Positions 28,740-37,643 of a stretch of 64,000 nt of DNA are shown one piece after another. A program made the translations under genes and the position numbers. The notes under the pieces were generated by a model. It had not been told where the DNA came from. It ran no database searches and saw only the letters and a program-made list of their open reading frames with translations. Within the stretch, counting starts at the first letter, position 1. Every line of letters begins with the position of its first letter. This stretch comes from Microscillaceae bacterium (lineage in GTDB: Bacteria > Bacteroidota > Bacteroidia > Cytophagales > Microscillaceae): NCBI GenBank assembly GCA_003483885.1, contig DMXI01000199.1, positions 1 to 64,000 of the forward strand. The letters run 5' to 3'.

Positions 28740-30053
28740 TTAGCGATACCAGGTGATGTCCATACCATTTTTTTGAATGACTTTCAATTTAGTGTTATTG
28801 GCGCTAAACTCCAGACCCAGTAGACTCCCATTCTCTTGACTTTTTAGCCAAAGACGGCCGTCCCACGAATCATCTTCTCCTGGCTTTTCATAACGTACAG
28901 AAGTAAAGTGAGCAACAGCAAAACTTCCTTGGCTAAAAGCGATTACTTGTAATGAGTAGCGCTTATCAGACTCTTTCTTGATGTAATGAATCCCACTTGC
29001 CATAGGGCTGTTTTCTTCGGGTATGTAGCGCCCCGCAATGTCTTCAAAAAAGCGATTCATCTGTTCCAATTTCCCTCCTTCATCTACAAAATACTCTATC
29101 TCAGATACTTCCTGATAAGTCTTTCCTGGTGCTTTTATACCTGTATTGTTCAAATGCTCTACTTTGTAGGCACTACTCACCCTTACTTTGATGGTTTCTT
29201 GGTCAATCCATCCTTTGTATGTGGTGTGGGTGTAATCGTCCTGCACTAAACTCCCTACTACCTCCAAACCCATCAGTTGGCCAGTCTTGCTAAAGTTTGC
29301 CAGATACGTGCGATCAGTTTTGATGTCATGATTTGTGATACTTTTTACGCCAAACAATACCGAATAGCAGTCATCACGTATCTGTAATCTGGCTATATAA
29401 CGAAAAGACGCGATTTGGGCACTGTGTTGATCCCGTTCGCGCAGGCCATTCAAAACCAATCGGGAATCGCTCAATTGTTGAGCGTGCGTGGTAGAGTAGA
29501 ATGTATAATTTGCACGATTTGAAAACTCTCTTAATTCCTGATCCTGAGTAAGTAAGAACTTAAGGGCAATTTCGGGAGGCATAATCTTAGATTTGGCCGG
29601 TACTGGCGGAATATTTACTACAGTTCCTGTGGGATATATTGTAGGAAACTGAGCCAAAAAATCTGCAAACGATGTTCGGGAAGGCAGGTCATTTCTTTTG
29701 AATAATTGTTGAGAATTATCGGGGTTTTTGCAACGAAAACTTTGAAAATCGGCGCTGAATGTAAATTCACAAACATATTGACTTTTATAAAACTGTACCT
29801 TCAGAAACCGTTTTCTGGCATCTATCGCTCGTTGAATCATTAATTTTTTCTGATGAGGCAATTGGGTTTCATTGGCTTGGTAAAGCATCACCAAACGTTC
29901 TTTTTTGGCCACCCATAGCATATGAACAATCTCCCCAGTGCGTGCATCTAAATAAGTACCAGCGATTTTTTGATAAAACTGGGCTTGCCCAAAGGCTTGA
30001 ACAGTAAGCAAAGACCAAACAAGGATGATAAAAGATTTGCCAAGATTTTTCAT
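28740..30053 (-). CDS. Exported hypothetical protein
   Basis: 437 residues with a clear signal peptide (about 1-22, ending QAFGQAQ). I do not recognise a family. The N-terminal part (25-140) and the C-terminal part (330-437) both look like beta-rich domains with similar wording (AGTYLDARTGE.. and AGRYIPEENSPM..), possibly two related modules around a central region. No catalytic motif or lipobox seen. It stands alone, flanked by about 390 bases upstream. Confidence 0.65.
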   Translation of the reverse strand: MKNLGKSFIILVWSLLTVQAFGQAQFYQKIAGTYLDARTGEIVHMLWVAKKERLVMLYQANETQLPHQKKLMIQRAIDARKRFLKVQFYKSQYVCEFTFSADFQSFRCKNPDNSQQLFKRNDLPSRTSFADFLAQFPTIYPTGTVVNIPPVPAKSKIMPPEIALKFLLTQDQELREFSNRANYTFYSTTHAQQLSDSRLVLNGLRERDQHSAQIASFRYIARLQIRDDCYSVLFGVKSITNHDIKTDRTYLANFSKTGQLMGLEVVGSLVQDDYTHTTYKGWIDQETIKVRVSSAYKVEHLNNTGIKAPGKTYQEVSEIEYFVDEGGKLEQMNRFFEDIAGRYIPEENSPMASGIHYIKKESDKRYSLQVIAFSQGSFAVAHFTSVRYEKPGEDDSWDGRLWLKSQENGSLLGLEFSANNTKLKVIQKNGMDITWYR

Positions 30054-30446
30054 GTCAGCACAAGATTAGATATGCTCGCTGCTCTCCTACTTGGTTTGCT
30101 AAGCGAAGTGATCACTACAAATTTTTAATGAAATAAGAAGTTACCCACTACTTTACGTAGTCTACAAAATATGGTTGAGTAGCAAACCTCAAACTGGACA
30201 ATTGTTTCATATCAAGCAAACCAACACTAACGCACGTAAGCACCAGATAAAAGAATAATTTATAGCAAAAAATAGCAGAATTGTGTAAATTATTCTAAAA
30301 TAAGTTTAACATTGCTTCTGTATTGTTTTAAGAAAATACATATCCAAATTATTATTCATCATTAAAATACCCTAACCATCGATTCAGCAATCACCCATAT
30401 CAGACCACGATTCAAGTTTATCGTTCCATATGCTCGCGAGGAGATT
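30054..30446. other. Intergenic; its end probably codes for the next protein
   Basis: 393 bases. The first 300 are AT-rich and hold no recognised feature. From 30366 the frame of the next gene is open without an ATG, and 30378-30446 reads like ordinary protein sequence (ending RFKFIVPYAREEI), so the true start of that gene probably lies here. Confidence 0.5.
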
Positions 30447-30905
30447 ATGGATAAAGTCGATGACTTGTTAAAAAACAATCCTCCTCACATGAAAGGTGTA
30501 ATCGCCAATGACTTGGTGATCTTAAACATCGCTGGAGATGAGGTGCATTATTGGTCTCCTCGTTTAACGTTTAGAGTAGAGGAAGACGAAGACGACGAAA
30601 CCAAGACCAAAGTCGCGGGCCTCATTGGTCCTCGCCCCCCAGTTTGGACCTTGTTTATGTTTATCTATTTTTTCGTGGGTACGGTTGGCTTTTTTATTTC
30701 CACCTTTGCCCTTTCCAAAATTCTGATGGGGCAGAAATCTTATCTGATAGCCGCGTTCCCAATCACGATTGTATTCATGCTCACCGCTTATTTTGCGGGT
30801 AAATACGGCGAAAAACTGGCCAAAGATCAAATGGAGATACTCAAGGACTTTGTGAGAGAAGTCATCACGTTTGACGAAAAAGTAGAAAATGAACCTTTAG
30901 CTTGA
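30447..30905 (+). CDS. Small two-helix membrane protein, start uncertain
   Basis: 152 residues from the first ATG. Two membrane helices (about 68-92 and 98-117) lie between a soluble N-terminal region and a short C-terminal cytosolic tail. A charged acidic loop (VEEDEDDETK) precedes the first helix. Function unknown. The frame extends upstream to 30366 with protein-like sequence (RPRFKFIVPYAREEI directly before the ATG). This suggests about 23 more residues and a non-ATG start, possibly ATC at 30378, or a lost start codon. Confidence 0.65.
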   Translation: MDKVDDLLKNNPPHMKGVIANDLVILNIAGDEVHYWSPRLTFRVEEDEDDETKTKVAGLIGPRPPVWTLFMFIYFFVGTVGFFISTFALSKILMGQKSYLIAAFPITIVFMLTAYFAGKYGEKLAKDQMEILKDFVREVITFDEKVENEPLA

Positions 30906-30953
30906 TATGTTTTATTACTGTGTGTTGTGGCTTATCTGTCCACTAACCTGAAA

Positions 30954-32012
30954 ATGAATAAGCTCACCCTGTTTTTATTTTTGAGCTTGGGCTTACACTT
31001 AGCCTGTGCCCAAACCCCACGAGCCAAATTTGAACCACCCAAAGGCAAATGCCTTTTTTTTATTGGCCAGGATTTGGGAGCCACGGGTGGGCTAGATGAG
31101 TATACCAATGGCTACTGTGACTTTTTTGCGATTCCAGCCGGGGTTACGGTGTATACCAACTTATCGCCTGGAGATAAATCTTTCGGGTATTTTAACAAAG
31201 GGCTAGATGGACTTAAAACTAAGGCCAACTGGGGTGCAGGTGATTGCTGGGCGCAAAAATATCTCGAGGATACCACTTATGCTCACAGCGCATTGGCCAT
31301 TGGATTGTCTATGGTAAATCACGAACGAAAGGTGGCGCAAGGCAAGCACGATGAACTGATTAGAGAACTAGGCAACTGGATCAAAGCGACTAAACGACCT
31401 GTTTTTCTCAGAATTGGCTACGAGTTTGATGGTTGGGCCTGGAACCATTACAAAAAGAAGTATTATCTAAAGGCCTGGAAACGCATTCATTCCATTTTTG
31501 CCCAGATGCAAGTGACCAATGTAGCCTTGGTGTGGCAGTCCAAAGGAACAGGCTCTAGCCAAAAGGTATTGGAGGCTTGGTACCCAGGTGATGATCTCGT
31601 AGATTGGTGCGCTTATTCTTATTTTGGCAATCCCGATACCGAAATGCTCACTTTTGCCCGCAAGCATCATAAGCCTGTATTCATAGCCGAAGCCAGTCCA
31701 GTATTACAAGCTGATCACTTGTATTTTGATACCGATCTAAAAAAAGAAGCGGTAGCCAAACGTACCTGGAACGATTGGTTTGTGCCTTTTATTCGTACCC
31801 TGTACGAGCACCAAGATGTGATCAAGGCATTTAGCTACATCAATACCAATTGGTTGGTGCAGCCTATGTGGATTACCAATCCTACCTTTCAAAAAGTGGA
31901 CTCGAGAATTCAAGTGAGTCAGTACATTTCCAAAAAATGGACAGAAGAAATGACCAAGCCAAGATATCTTAAATCTACGCCAGCATTGTGGCGGTTACTG
32001 GAAGGGGAATGA
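30954..32012 (+). CDS. GH26-like glycosidase
   Basis: 352 residues from the ATG at 30954, chosen because it gives a clean signal peptide (about 1-20, LACAQ); a GTG at 30927 would add nine residues. The fold is clan GH-A and resembles GH26 beta-mannanase-like enzymes: acid/base Glu in LRIGYEFDGWAWN (about residue 160) and nucleophile Glu in VFIAEASPV (about residue 245). GH26 includes mannanases, beta-1,3-xylanases and some mixed-linkage glucanases. Substrate is not clear. It is outside the compact glucan operon but could complement it. Confidence 0.78.
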   Translation: MNKLTLFLFLSLGLHLACAQTPRAKFEPPKGKCLFFIGQDLGATGGLDEYTNGYCDFFAIPAGVTVYTNLSPGDKSFGYFNKGLDGLKTKANWGAGDCWAQKYLEDTTYAHSALAIGLSMVNHERKVAQGKHDELIRELGNWIKATKRPVFLRIGYEFDGWAWNHYKKKYYLKAWKRIHSIFAQMQVTNVALVWQSKGTGSSQKVLEAWYPGDDLVDWCAYSYFGNPDTEMLTFARKHHKPVFIAEASPVLQADHLYFDTDLKKEAVAKRTWNDWFVPFIRTLYEHQDVIKAFSYINTNWLVQPMWITNPTFQKVDSRIQVSQYISKKWTEEMTKPRYLKSTPALWRLLEGE

Positions 32013-32023
32013 AGCAAAAGATA

Positions 32024-32797
32024 TCAATAACTTTTTAAAGTAAAGCCAAAAGTCAAAAACTGATCTTCCTGCTTTTGGCCTGCAATTACCACACTCTCAA
32101 AGGTATGCAAGTAATTGATTTTGAAGTTAAAAAACTTTGAGAGCGGAAACTCTAACCCCACGTCGGCTTGCCAACGATAATTGTTGCTTTGCTGAAGCGA
32201 AGGCTGGACATAACTCTCGTGCGTAAGGATTATTTTTTTATCAAATAATTGGTACTTGCCATTGATCCAAACAGTGCCGCGAAAGGTATCAATGGATGAG
32301 TCTCCATTATATTCCGAAAGATTAAAGTTGGCTTGAGCAAAATCGGTTTGTTCATATTCACTAGAGATTGATAATTTGAGCCAATTACGTTGTTTGTTCA
32401 AAATTTGAAAAGTAACACCTAAGCCCAGTAGTGAGCGCAAATCAATTTCTCTTCTAAAATTAGTACTCACAAACCCCAACATCAACGGATACACCGTTCG
32501 CTCAGGGTTGAAATATAAAAAGTTAAGACTTAGGATATCTTCATCGGCTTTTTGCTTGCCAAACTCTTGATAAACGTAGGAGTTTTGCGTCTTGAAAACC
32601 CACCTCTTCAAAGTTTTGAAACTAATGTCTGATTTGGCTCTAAAAATCAAGGTTTCGACATTGCCTCCCTGCCAAAAGCCAGTGGTTGAAAGTCGTGCTT
32701 TAAAATTGAGTGTATCGCTCTCATTGATTTGGGCAACTACAAAGGCAGGACAAAAAAGGAGGGGAAGAATGAGGAAGAGCAATAAAACTTTTTTCAT
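32024..32797 (-). CDS. DUF481 outer-membrane protein
   Basis: 257 residues from the second ATG (position 32797), which gives a typical signal peptide MKKVLLLFLILPLL; the ATG at 32809 adds four residues. The mature part is a run of amphipathic beta strands with NFRREIDLRSLLGLG and a terminal aromatic strand (FLTFGFTLKSY), typical of DUF481 barrels (YdiY-like). Role unknown. The gene is convergent with the GH26-like gene, with 11 bases between their stop codons. Confidence 0.82.
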   Translation of the reverse strand: MKKVLLLFLILPLLFCPAFVVAQINESDTLNFKARLSTTGFWQGGNVETLIFRAKSDISFKTLKRWVFKTQNSYVYQEFGKQKADEDILSLNFLYFNPERTVYPLMLGFVSTNFRREIDLRSLLGLGVTFQILNKQRNWLKLSISSEYEQTDFAQANFNLSEYNGDSSIDTFRGTVWINGKYQLFDKKIILTHESYVQPSLQQSNNYRWQADVGLEFPLSKFFNFKINYLHTFESVVIAGQKQEDQFLTFGFTLKSY

Positions 32798-33047
32798 GGG
32801 ATTTGACACTCGAATGATACATTGGTAAGATACTCAAAAGCCTTCCTGATTACCTATTCATAAACTGTTAATTGCACGTATGTGAAATGTTTACAGCATA
32901 AAGTTTCAATATATAAGTACTTAAGCTTTGTATTCTTAGCTTTATTTTATTTTTTGTGAAAATAATTATCTATTCCTGAGCACCGAGAATTGTGCAGGTA
33001 AAAGAGAATATTACAATAGATTGTTTGCAGCTAAATCCAAATTTATA

Positions 33048-33142
33048 CTACTAGACATTTTTTCATTTGTGGAGACACAAACGAAGGCGACCACACCGTT
33101 GGTCGTGTCCTCACGGTCAACTTTAGCCAAAACGTCTAGTAG
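33048..33142. mobile_element. MITE-like inverted-repeat element
   Basis: 95 bases bounded by 9-bp inverted termini CTACTAGAC/GTCTAGTAG (33048-33056, 33134-33142), extended by four more pairs after one mismatch. The interior is itself an imperfect palindrome (GTGGAGACAC..GTGTCCTCAC; CGACCA/TGGTCG). It carries no gene. It lies 36 bases upstream of the second MFS copy and may be part of its control region. Confidence 0.45.
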
Positions 33143-33178
33143 CATGATCCAAATTATAACCCACAACTGACTAAAAAA

Positions 33179-34585
33179 ATGAACGAGCGGAAGTATCAAT
33201 TACGACTGATTTATATAAGCGTGGTAGCGGCCCTGGGGGGCTTTTTGTTTGGCTACGATACTGGGGTGATCAATGGCACCCAGTTTTATTTTAGTAAATA
33301 TTTTGAGCTGAGTCCTGCGGCCAAAGGCTGGGTAGTAGGAAGCGCCTTGTTGGGCTGTTTTGTGGGCGCTTTGATTGCGGGCTACGTCAGCAAAAAATAC
33401 GGTAGAAAGTTTTCGCTCATTGTTTCCGCTATTTTATTTACCATTTCGGCTTGGGGTTCGGGTTTGCCGAGTTTTTTGCCCGAGTCGGTTTCGTTGTTGG
33501 TGGTTTTTAGAATCATTGGTGGTTTGGGCATTGGGGTCGCCTCTATGAATGCCCCTACCTACATTGCCGAGTTATCGCCAGCCCACAAGCGGGGCCAAAT
33601 GGTGACCTTTTATCAAATGGCGATTGTGTTGGGTTTTTTTCTGGTCTTCATTGCCACTTATTTTATTGGTTCGGGCAATAGTGCAGCGTACAATACCAGC
33701 TATGGTTGGCGGGTGATGTTTTGGTCGGAGTTGGTACCTTGTTTGTTGTTTTTGGGACTTTTGTTTTTTGTGCCCAAAAGTCCCCGTTGGTTATGTTTGC
33801 AAGGGAGATATGCCGAGGCCCAACAAGTACTCGAGGGTGTGCAAAGTCCCGAGGTAGCGGCCTCAGAGCTGGAAAGCATCAAAGAATCCATCAATGAAGA
33901 AAAAGGCGGAGCGGATTTTAGCCAAGCTTTAAGTGGCGTGTTTTTGCCAGTGATTGCTATTGGCGTCGTGTTTTCGGTACTTCAGCAATTTACAGGCATT
34001 AATGCAGTACTTTATTATGGAGCCGATATTTTTGAAAAAGCCTTGGGTTTTGGTCAAGAAGATGTACTGGCTCAGCAAATTATGTTAGCCGCAGTGAATG
34101 TGATATTCACGGTATTGGCCATGTTTACCGTAGACCGCTGGGGTCGCAAACCTTTGGTCATAGCAGGCTCATTGGGTATGTTGGTAGGTTTTGCCTTGTT
34201 AGCGGTTTCTCTGCAAATGAAGCAAACCGGCATCATTTCCCTGATTGGTATTCTAATGTTCATTGGTTCCTTTGCGATGTCTATGGGGCCTATTGTGTGG
34301 GTGGTGTTGTCCGAAATGTTTCCAGGTTCTATTCGCTCGCTGGGTATGTCGTTGGCGGTAGCCTTTCAGTGGGCAGCCAACTATTTGGTATCGCAAACCT
34401 TCCCAGTAGTGATGGAAAGCAAAACCAACTTGCAAGGCATGTGGCATGGCTCTTTGCCTTATTACATATTCATTGCTTTTATTCTGGTCATCATTGGTTT
34501 TACCCTCAAGTACATCCCCGAAACCAAAGGCAAATCTTTGGAAGACATAGAGCAAATGTGGAAAGCAAAGTTTGGGAAATCGTGA
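33179..34585 (+). CDS. MFS sugar porter, copy 2
   Basis: 468-residue sugar porter with the same 12-helix layout and motifs as the protein at 2593-3996 (GFLFGYDTGVING, PKSPRWL, QQFTGINAVLYYG, DRWGRKPL, PETKGKSLE). The two differ mainly in the cytoplasmic loop after helix 6 (INEEKGGADFSQALSG here versus IHEDQGLQLNQALKG, one residue longer here) and in the last 15 residues. Nucleotide identity starts about a dozen bases before the ATG and ends at the stop codon, so only the coding unit is shared. Probably a glucose or related hexose importer under different control. Confidence 0.93.
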   Translation: MNERKYQLRLIYISVVAALGGFLFGYDTGVINGTQFYFSKYFELSPAAKGWVVGSALLGCFVGALIAGYVSKKYGRKFSLIVSAILFTISAWGSGLPSFLPESVSLLVVFRIIGGLGIGVASMNAPTYIAELSPAHKRGQMVTFYQMAIVLGFFLVFIATYFIGSGNSAAYNTSYGWRVMFWSELVPCLLFLGLLFFVPKSPRWLCLQGRYAEAQQVLEGVQSPEVAASELESIKESINEEKGGADFSQALSGVFLPVIAIGVVFSVLQQFTGINAVLYYGADIFEKALGFGQEDVLAQQIMLAAVNVIFTVLAMFTVDRWGRKPLVIAGSLGMLVGFALLAVSLQMKQTGIISLIGILMFIGSFAMSMGPIVWVVLSEMFPGSIRSLGMSLAVAFQWAANYLVSQTFPVVMESKTNLQGMWHGSLPYYIFIAFILVIIGFTLKYIPETKGKSLEDIEQMWKAKFGKS

Positions 34586-34600
34586 ATAACCAAGCAATAC

Positions 34601-34634
34601 AAAAAGCCCTTCTCTCTGCGCTAAAGAGAAGGGC
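34601..34634 (-). terminator. Terminator of the PKD lipoprotein gene
   Basis: Perfect 10-bp stem (34606-34615 with 34625-34634) with a 9-nt loop, followed on the minus strand by five T (34605-34601). It lies about 55 bases beyond the PKD gene stop codon. Confidence 0.75.
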
Positions 34635-34689
34635 AAATGCCTCAATTATAATTGAATATGGTGTTGCTTAGAATTCTAGCCCACCACGA

Positions 34690-35349
34690 CTAAAAAATAG
34701 GGAATACCCTTTCGGTAATAGAAGCCGGTCCCGACATTACTCGATTAGCCCCATCTTTGATCGTGACAGTCACGGTGTAGTTACCAAAGTAACTGTATTG
34801 ATGAGATACTGTTGAGGTGGTCGTAAGCGCGGTAGAACCATCGCCAAATGTCCAGTGATAAAACTTATTCCCGTGACATCCCTCACCACCTCTGGCTGTA
34901 AAGTTTCTGATTCTGATATTACTGCCACGCGTAGAAGCAATGTTTAAAGGAATAATGCCTGAGCCGTCATTTTTAACCAATACGGTTACTGCACCATTGC
35001 CAAAAGTAGCTCCAATAGGATGATCTTCGTATACCTGTACTGTGTAAGTTTTACGCGTACAAGGATACTGATGAATTACGTGAGGATCATTGGTAGTAAC
35101 AGTAGTACCATCACCAAATACCCATCGGAAACGAGTATGACTAATGCCGGTAGTTTGGGTTACCCTAAAAGATACCAGATAATCATCAGTCAAAGATGCG
35201 GTGACCGTAATAGGTCGTAGCTTACTTTTGACCGCAGTTTTAGCCTGGGTAGTAGTTGGTGTAGTAGTGGTTGGTTTTACTTGCTCTTGTTGACAAGAAA
35301 ATAAACTTGCCACCAAAGCACTGGTAATTAATAAAGATGTTAGTTTCAT
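34690..35349 (-). CDS. PKD-domain lipoprotein
   Basis: 219 residues. Lipobox SLFSC (Cys19), a Thr-rich linker (about 28-45), then two PKD-type beta-sandwich domains (about 48-130 and 135-219). Both carry the signature F.WVFGDGTTVTTNDPHVIHQY / F.HWTFGDGSTALTTTSTVSHQY. Probably a surface adhesion or binding protein. It is monocistronic, convergent with the MFS gene and followed by its own terminator. Confidence 0.82.
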   Translation of the reverse strand: MKLTSLLITSALVASLFSCQQEQVKPTTTTPTTTQAKTAVKSKLRPITVTASLTDDYLVSFRVTQTTGISHTRFRWVFGDGTTVTTNDPHVIHQYPCTRKTYTVQVYEDHPIGATFGNGAVTVLVKNDGSGIIPLNIASTRGSNIRIRNFTARGGEGCHGNKFYHWTFGDGSTALTTTSTVSHQYSYFGNYTVTVTIKDGANRVMSGPASITERVFPIF

Positions 35350-35941
35350 TGGTTAAACTAGGTTTTAAGAGTATGCTTAAATTTTGTTTTCGAGGGTAAA
35401 AATGATGGATTTTTTGTGCTGATGAAGCATATTTTTAAAGGAATAGCCAAAGCTATTGCTGCAAATCCCTAGATCCCGACGAGTCGGGGAATTGCTAAAA
35501 TCAGTGCGTAAAAGCCACTTTTTTAGCCCAGATTATAACTTAGCCGAAGGCGATCTCTGTTTCACCTTTGAAAATCAGTTATAGAAAACTAATTTTTAAA
35601 CATGCTCGAAATGTTAAGGATTCATAAGCTAGGACCGGTCGCTATGTGGGGCAATTTAGAAGGAATTTTTTCTGGGAAAAAGTGAAGGCGGAAAGTAGCA
35701 ATAATTGACAAGTTTTTGGGTGTAATTATTTGGTTTTCAGTGTTTAACAAAGCGTTTGGGTTACTTGTTACATTTTGATTTAGACCCTTATCAAATAGAT
35801 GCACATATCGTTGTTTTAGGATTGTGGCTTTATTAATTACTAAAAGTTTAGTTAAGCGTAATGCGTAGAGATTTTCGAATGAATTTCTTAAGGGATACCT
35901 GAGCAAGTTTTATTTGTAGCTTGTTGTTAACTATAAATTAC
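35350..35941. other. Gene-free AT-rich stretch
   Basis: About 590 bases. The only notable structure is a short GC-rich hairpin (CCCGA-CGAG-TCGGG near 35475-35488). A 94-codon minus-strand frame at 35622-35906 has no family resemblance, signal peptide or ribosome binding site and I treat it as non-coding. Confidence 0.4.
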
Positions 35942-35986
35942 TTTGCTAATAAAATTAGCAAAAATGTTAAAATCTTACTATCTTTG
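35942..35986 (+). promoter_or_regulatory. Promoter candidate overlapped by a perfect palindrome
   Basis: A Bacteroidota-type -7 box TATCTTTG (consensus TAnnTTTG) lies at 35979-35986. About 17 bases upstream, where the -33 region should be, is a perfect 9-bp inverted repeat TTTGCTAAT-AAA-ATTAGCAAA (35942-35962). This is the expected arrangement for a promoter with an operator. It points at the structured RNA at 36090-36208. Confidence 0.5.
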
Positions 35987-36089
35987 TTATTCAGTACTAT
36001 AAAAAAGAGGGAGATCCATTCACAACAAATTTTACCGACAAAAGGTCAAATTAAAGGGGATAAGCAATATAACCTATTCCAAAAAACAG

Positions 36090-36208
36090 ACACCTTTTGT
36101 ATTCTCTTGTACAGCATATATAGATTAGGCAATTTATACGAGCAATGATGCGCGCTTAATCTTTGGATGACTTAAGTGCAATTAGGAGGATGCAAAAGGT
36201 GTTTTTTT
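36090..36208 (+). ncRNA. Structured RNA candidate with 6S-like architecture
   Basis: A continuous 19-bp stem (36090-36108 with 36184-36202, three or four G-U pairs) closes a 75-nt region. That region contains a second 9-bp stem (36122-36130 with 36154-36162, one G-U pair). Between the stems is a wide internal loop of 13 nt on the 5' side and 21 nt on the 3' side. The 3' arm of the outer stem runs into seven T, so it doubles as an intrinsic terminator. Closing stem, large central bubble and apical stem are the architecture of 6S RNA. No SRP or tmRNA motif was found. A promoter candidate lies 100 bases upstream. The 6S identity is inference; the stems are directly visible. Confidence 0.5.
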
Positions 36209-36435
36209 GCTTTCGGTTTTACCAAATACTTTGCTGGGTCACCAAGTTATGAAATAGAAGATAGATATTCCGAGTATCAATCGACGAAAGCAGCTATGCA
36301 CGACTTATAATACTTCGAGGTTCGTTAAGCGATATTCACTTTATATGGTATTGATAAAGAAAAAAGAGTAGAGGTGGGTGCTGCTCTCTAAATCGTCGCC
36401 TGATGGTATCACTCTGACAAACTACAAAGCAATTG
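36209..36435. other. Gene-free stretch
   Basis: About 225 bases between the RNA candidate and the small ORF. I see no gene or strong structure. Confidence 0.3.
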
Positions 36436-36570
36436 ATGAAAATTCTTGCAATCCTTCATTTGATAGCCGGGATCATCAACAGTATTGTGTCTATTTTTAA
36501 AAATGCACGATCGTCCCCAAATCAAGAAAAACCAGCCAACCCAAGAATTGTCAAAAAGAAAAAGGGCTAA
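36436..36570 (+). CDS. Small membrane-anchored peptide (44 aa)
   Basis: A 44-residue frame with a hydrophobic N-terminal helix (residues 2-20, ILAILHLIAGIINSIVSIF) and a strongly basic tail ending VKKKKG. One-helix, positive-inside layout is typical of small inner-membrane proteins and of type I toxin-like peptides. A strong terminator follows 85 bases after the stop codon, supporting a real transcription unit. No family recognised. Confidence 0.45.
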   Translation: MKILAILHLIAGIINSIVSIFKNARSSPNQEKPANPRIVKKKKG

Positions 36571-36654
36571 TGAAGGAAATCAGTTAGCCCAGACAGTTTT
36601 CAACCGTGATGTTTTGGTGCGGGTAAGTAGGTAGTCTATTCACCCGATTTTTTG

Positions 36655-36706
36655 AGTCTCTTGCTTCAGCCTAAACCGCCATTTAGGTTGAACGAGAGAC
36701 TTTTTA
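36655..36706 (+). terminator. Strong intrinsic terminator
   Basis: Long hairpin (36655-36675 with 36682-36701, one bulge and G-U pairs) with a 6-nt loop, followed by TTTTT. It can end transcripts from the small ORF at 36436-36570. Confidence 0.75.
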
Positions 36707-36970
36707 AATTTTGTAAATATACACAAATATTTGCAAAAAGAGCCTTAGATGGGTGTTAAACCAAGCCTGAGAGGTATTTTCTTGTAAAGTGGTGTATCCC
36801 TGAATAGACGATGTTAAACTGGGTCGTAACCTTGTAAGTAACATTACAGGTACGTGCTTAGTAAAGATTACTATTTTATTCTGTGTAAATGCGTTTTTTT
36901 GATATAAAATATTGTTTCGAGAGGCTTTTTCGTAAACCAATGAACATATTCTAATAAAAACATCGCAGGT

Positions 36971-37372
36971 ATGAACATTTACAAGAGCAAATACCAATTT
37001 ATTAATTATCTAAAAGATCAAGCGTTGATGGAAGTTGGCTTTTTTCCAGAAACCGAATTTATGTTAGATTACCAATATCGGGACGAAGCCGAAATCTTTT
37101 TGACGATTATTTCAGAAGAAAAGCCTCACCAAGTGCTTTTCGATTTTCGAAATCTGATGTTTATCGTTACCCCCGAAACTCAAGATTGGTTTTCACCTAA
37201 ATTAGGCGCTACTTATGCCAACCTGGGCTATAAAATAAAGCAAGCCATGGTGGTAAGTCAGGATTTTGTGTCTCAATTGGCCACTGAGCAAATCATCAAC
37301 GATACCGATACTTTTCAGATTCAATATTTTTCAGATGAGCAGAAAGCGCGCGATTGGCTCAAAGCTTCTTGA
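36971..37372 (+). CDS. STAS/SpoIIAA-like protein
   Basis: 133 residues, soluble. The pattern LMEVGFFPETEFMLDYQYRDE...VLFDFRNLMFIVTPETQDWF...QAMVVSQDFVSQLATEQI...FSDEQKARDWL matches the SpoIIAA-like/STAS-like proteins common in Bacteroidota, which have alternating strands and helices and no known enzymatic role. It starts after a 264-base AT-rich leader. Partner unknown. Confidence 0.6.
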   Translation: MNIYKSKYQFINYLKDQALMEVGFFPETEFMLDYQYRDEAEIFLTIISEEKPHQVLFDFRNLMFIVTPETQDWFSPKLGATYANLGYKIKQAMVVSQDFVSQLATEQIINDTDTFQIQYFSDEQKARDWLKAS

Positions 37373-37643
37373 CGTTTCTCAACCAAGATAATGAGGAGGC
37401 CAAGAAGTTTATTACGAATTATTGATAAAGCATTGCCTGGCCTTGTAAGACCAAATAATCTCCAAACCATTCTTTATTTTTTCTCGATGAGTCGAGGCCT
37501 GATGATTGCCAATAATCGAGCCGTTGGTGAGTGCTGCTTTTGGCTAATTTTCAACAAGCTCTTAAAGTATTAGGATCACTCAAAGGTATGTGTTAATTTA
37601 AAAATAAAAGTATAAATGCCATTTATAGTACCAAAACCTACTT

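Noticed and set aside
35622..35906. 94-codon minus-strand frame
   Set aside because: No recognisable family, signal peptide or ribosome binding site, in a region with non-coding base composition.
37391..37573. 60-codon plus-strand frame after the STAS-like gene
   Set aside because: No family resemblance or ribosome binding site, and mixed hydrophobic and Cys-rich composition typical of chance frames.
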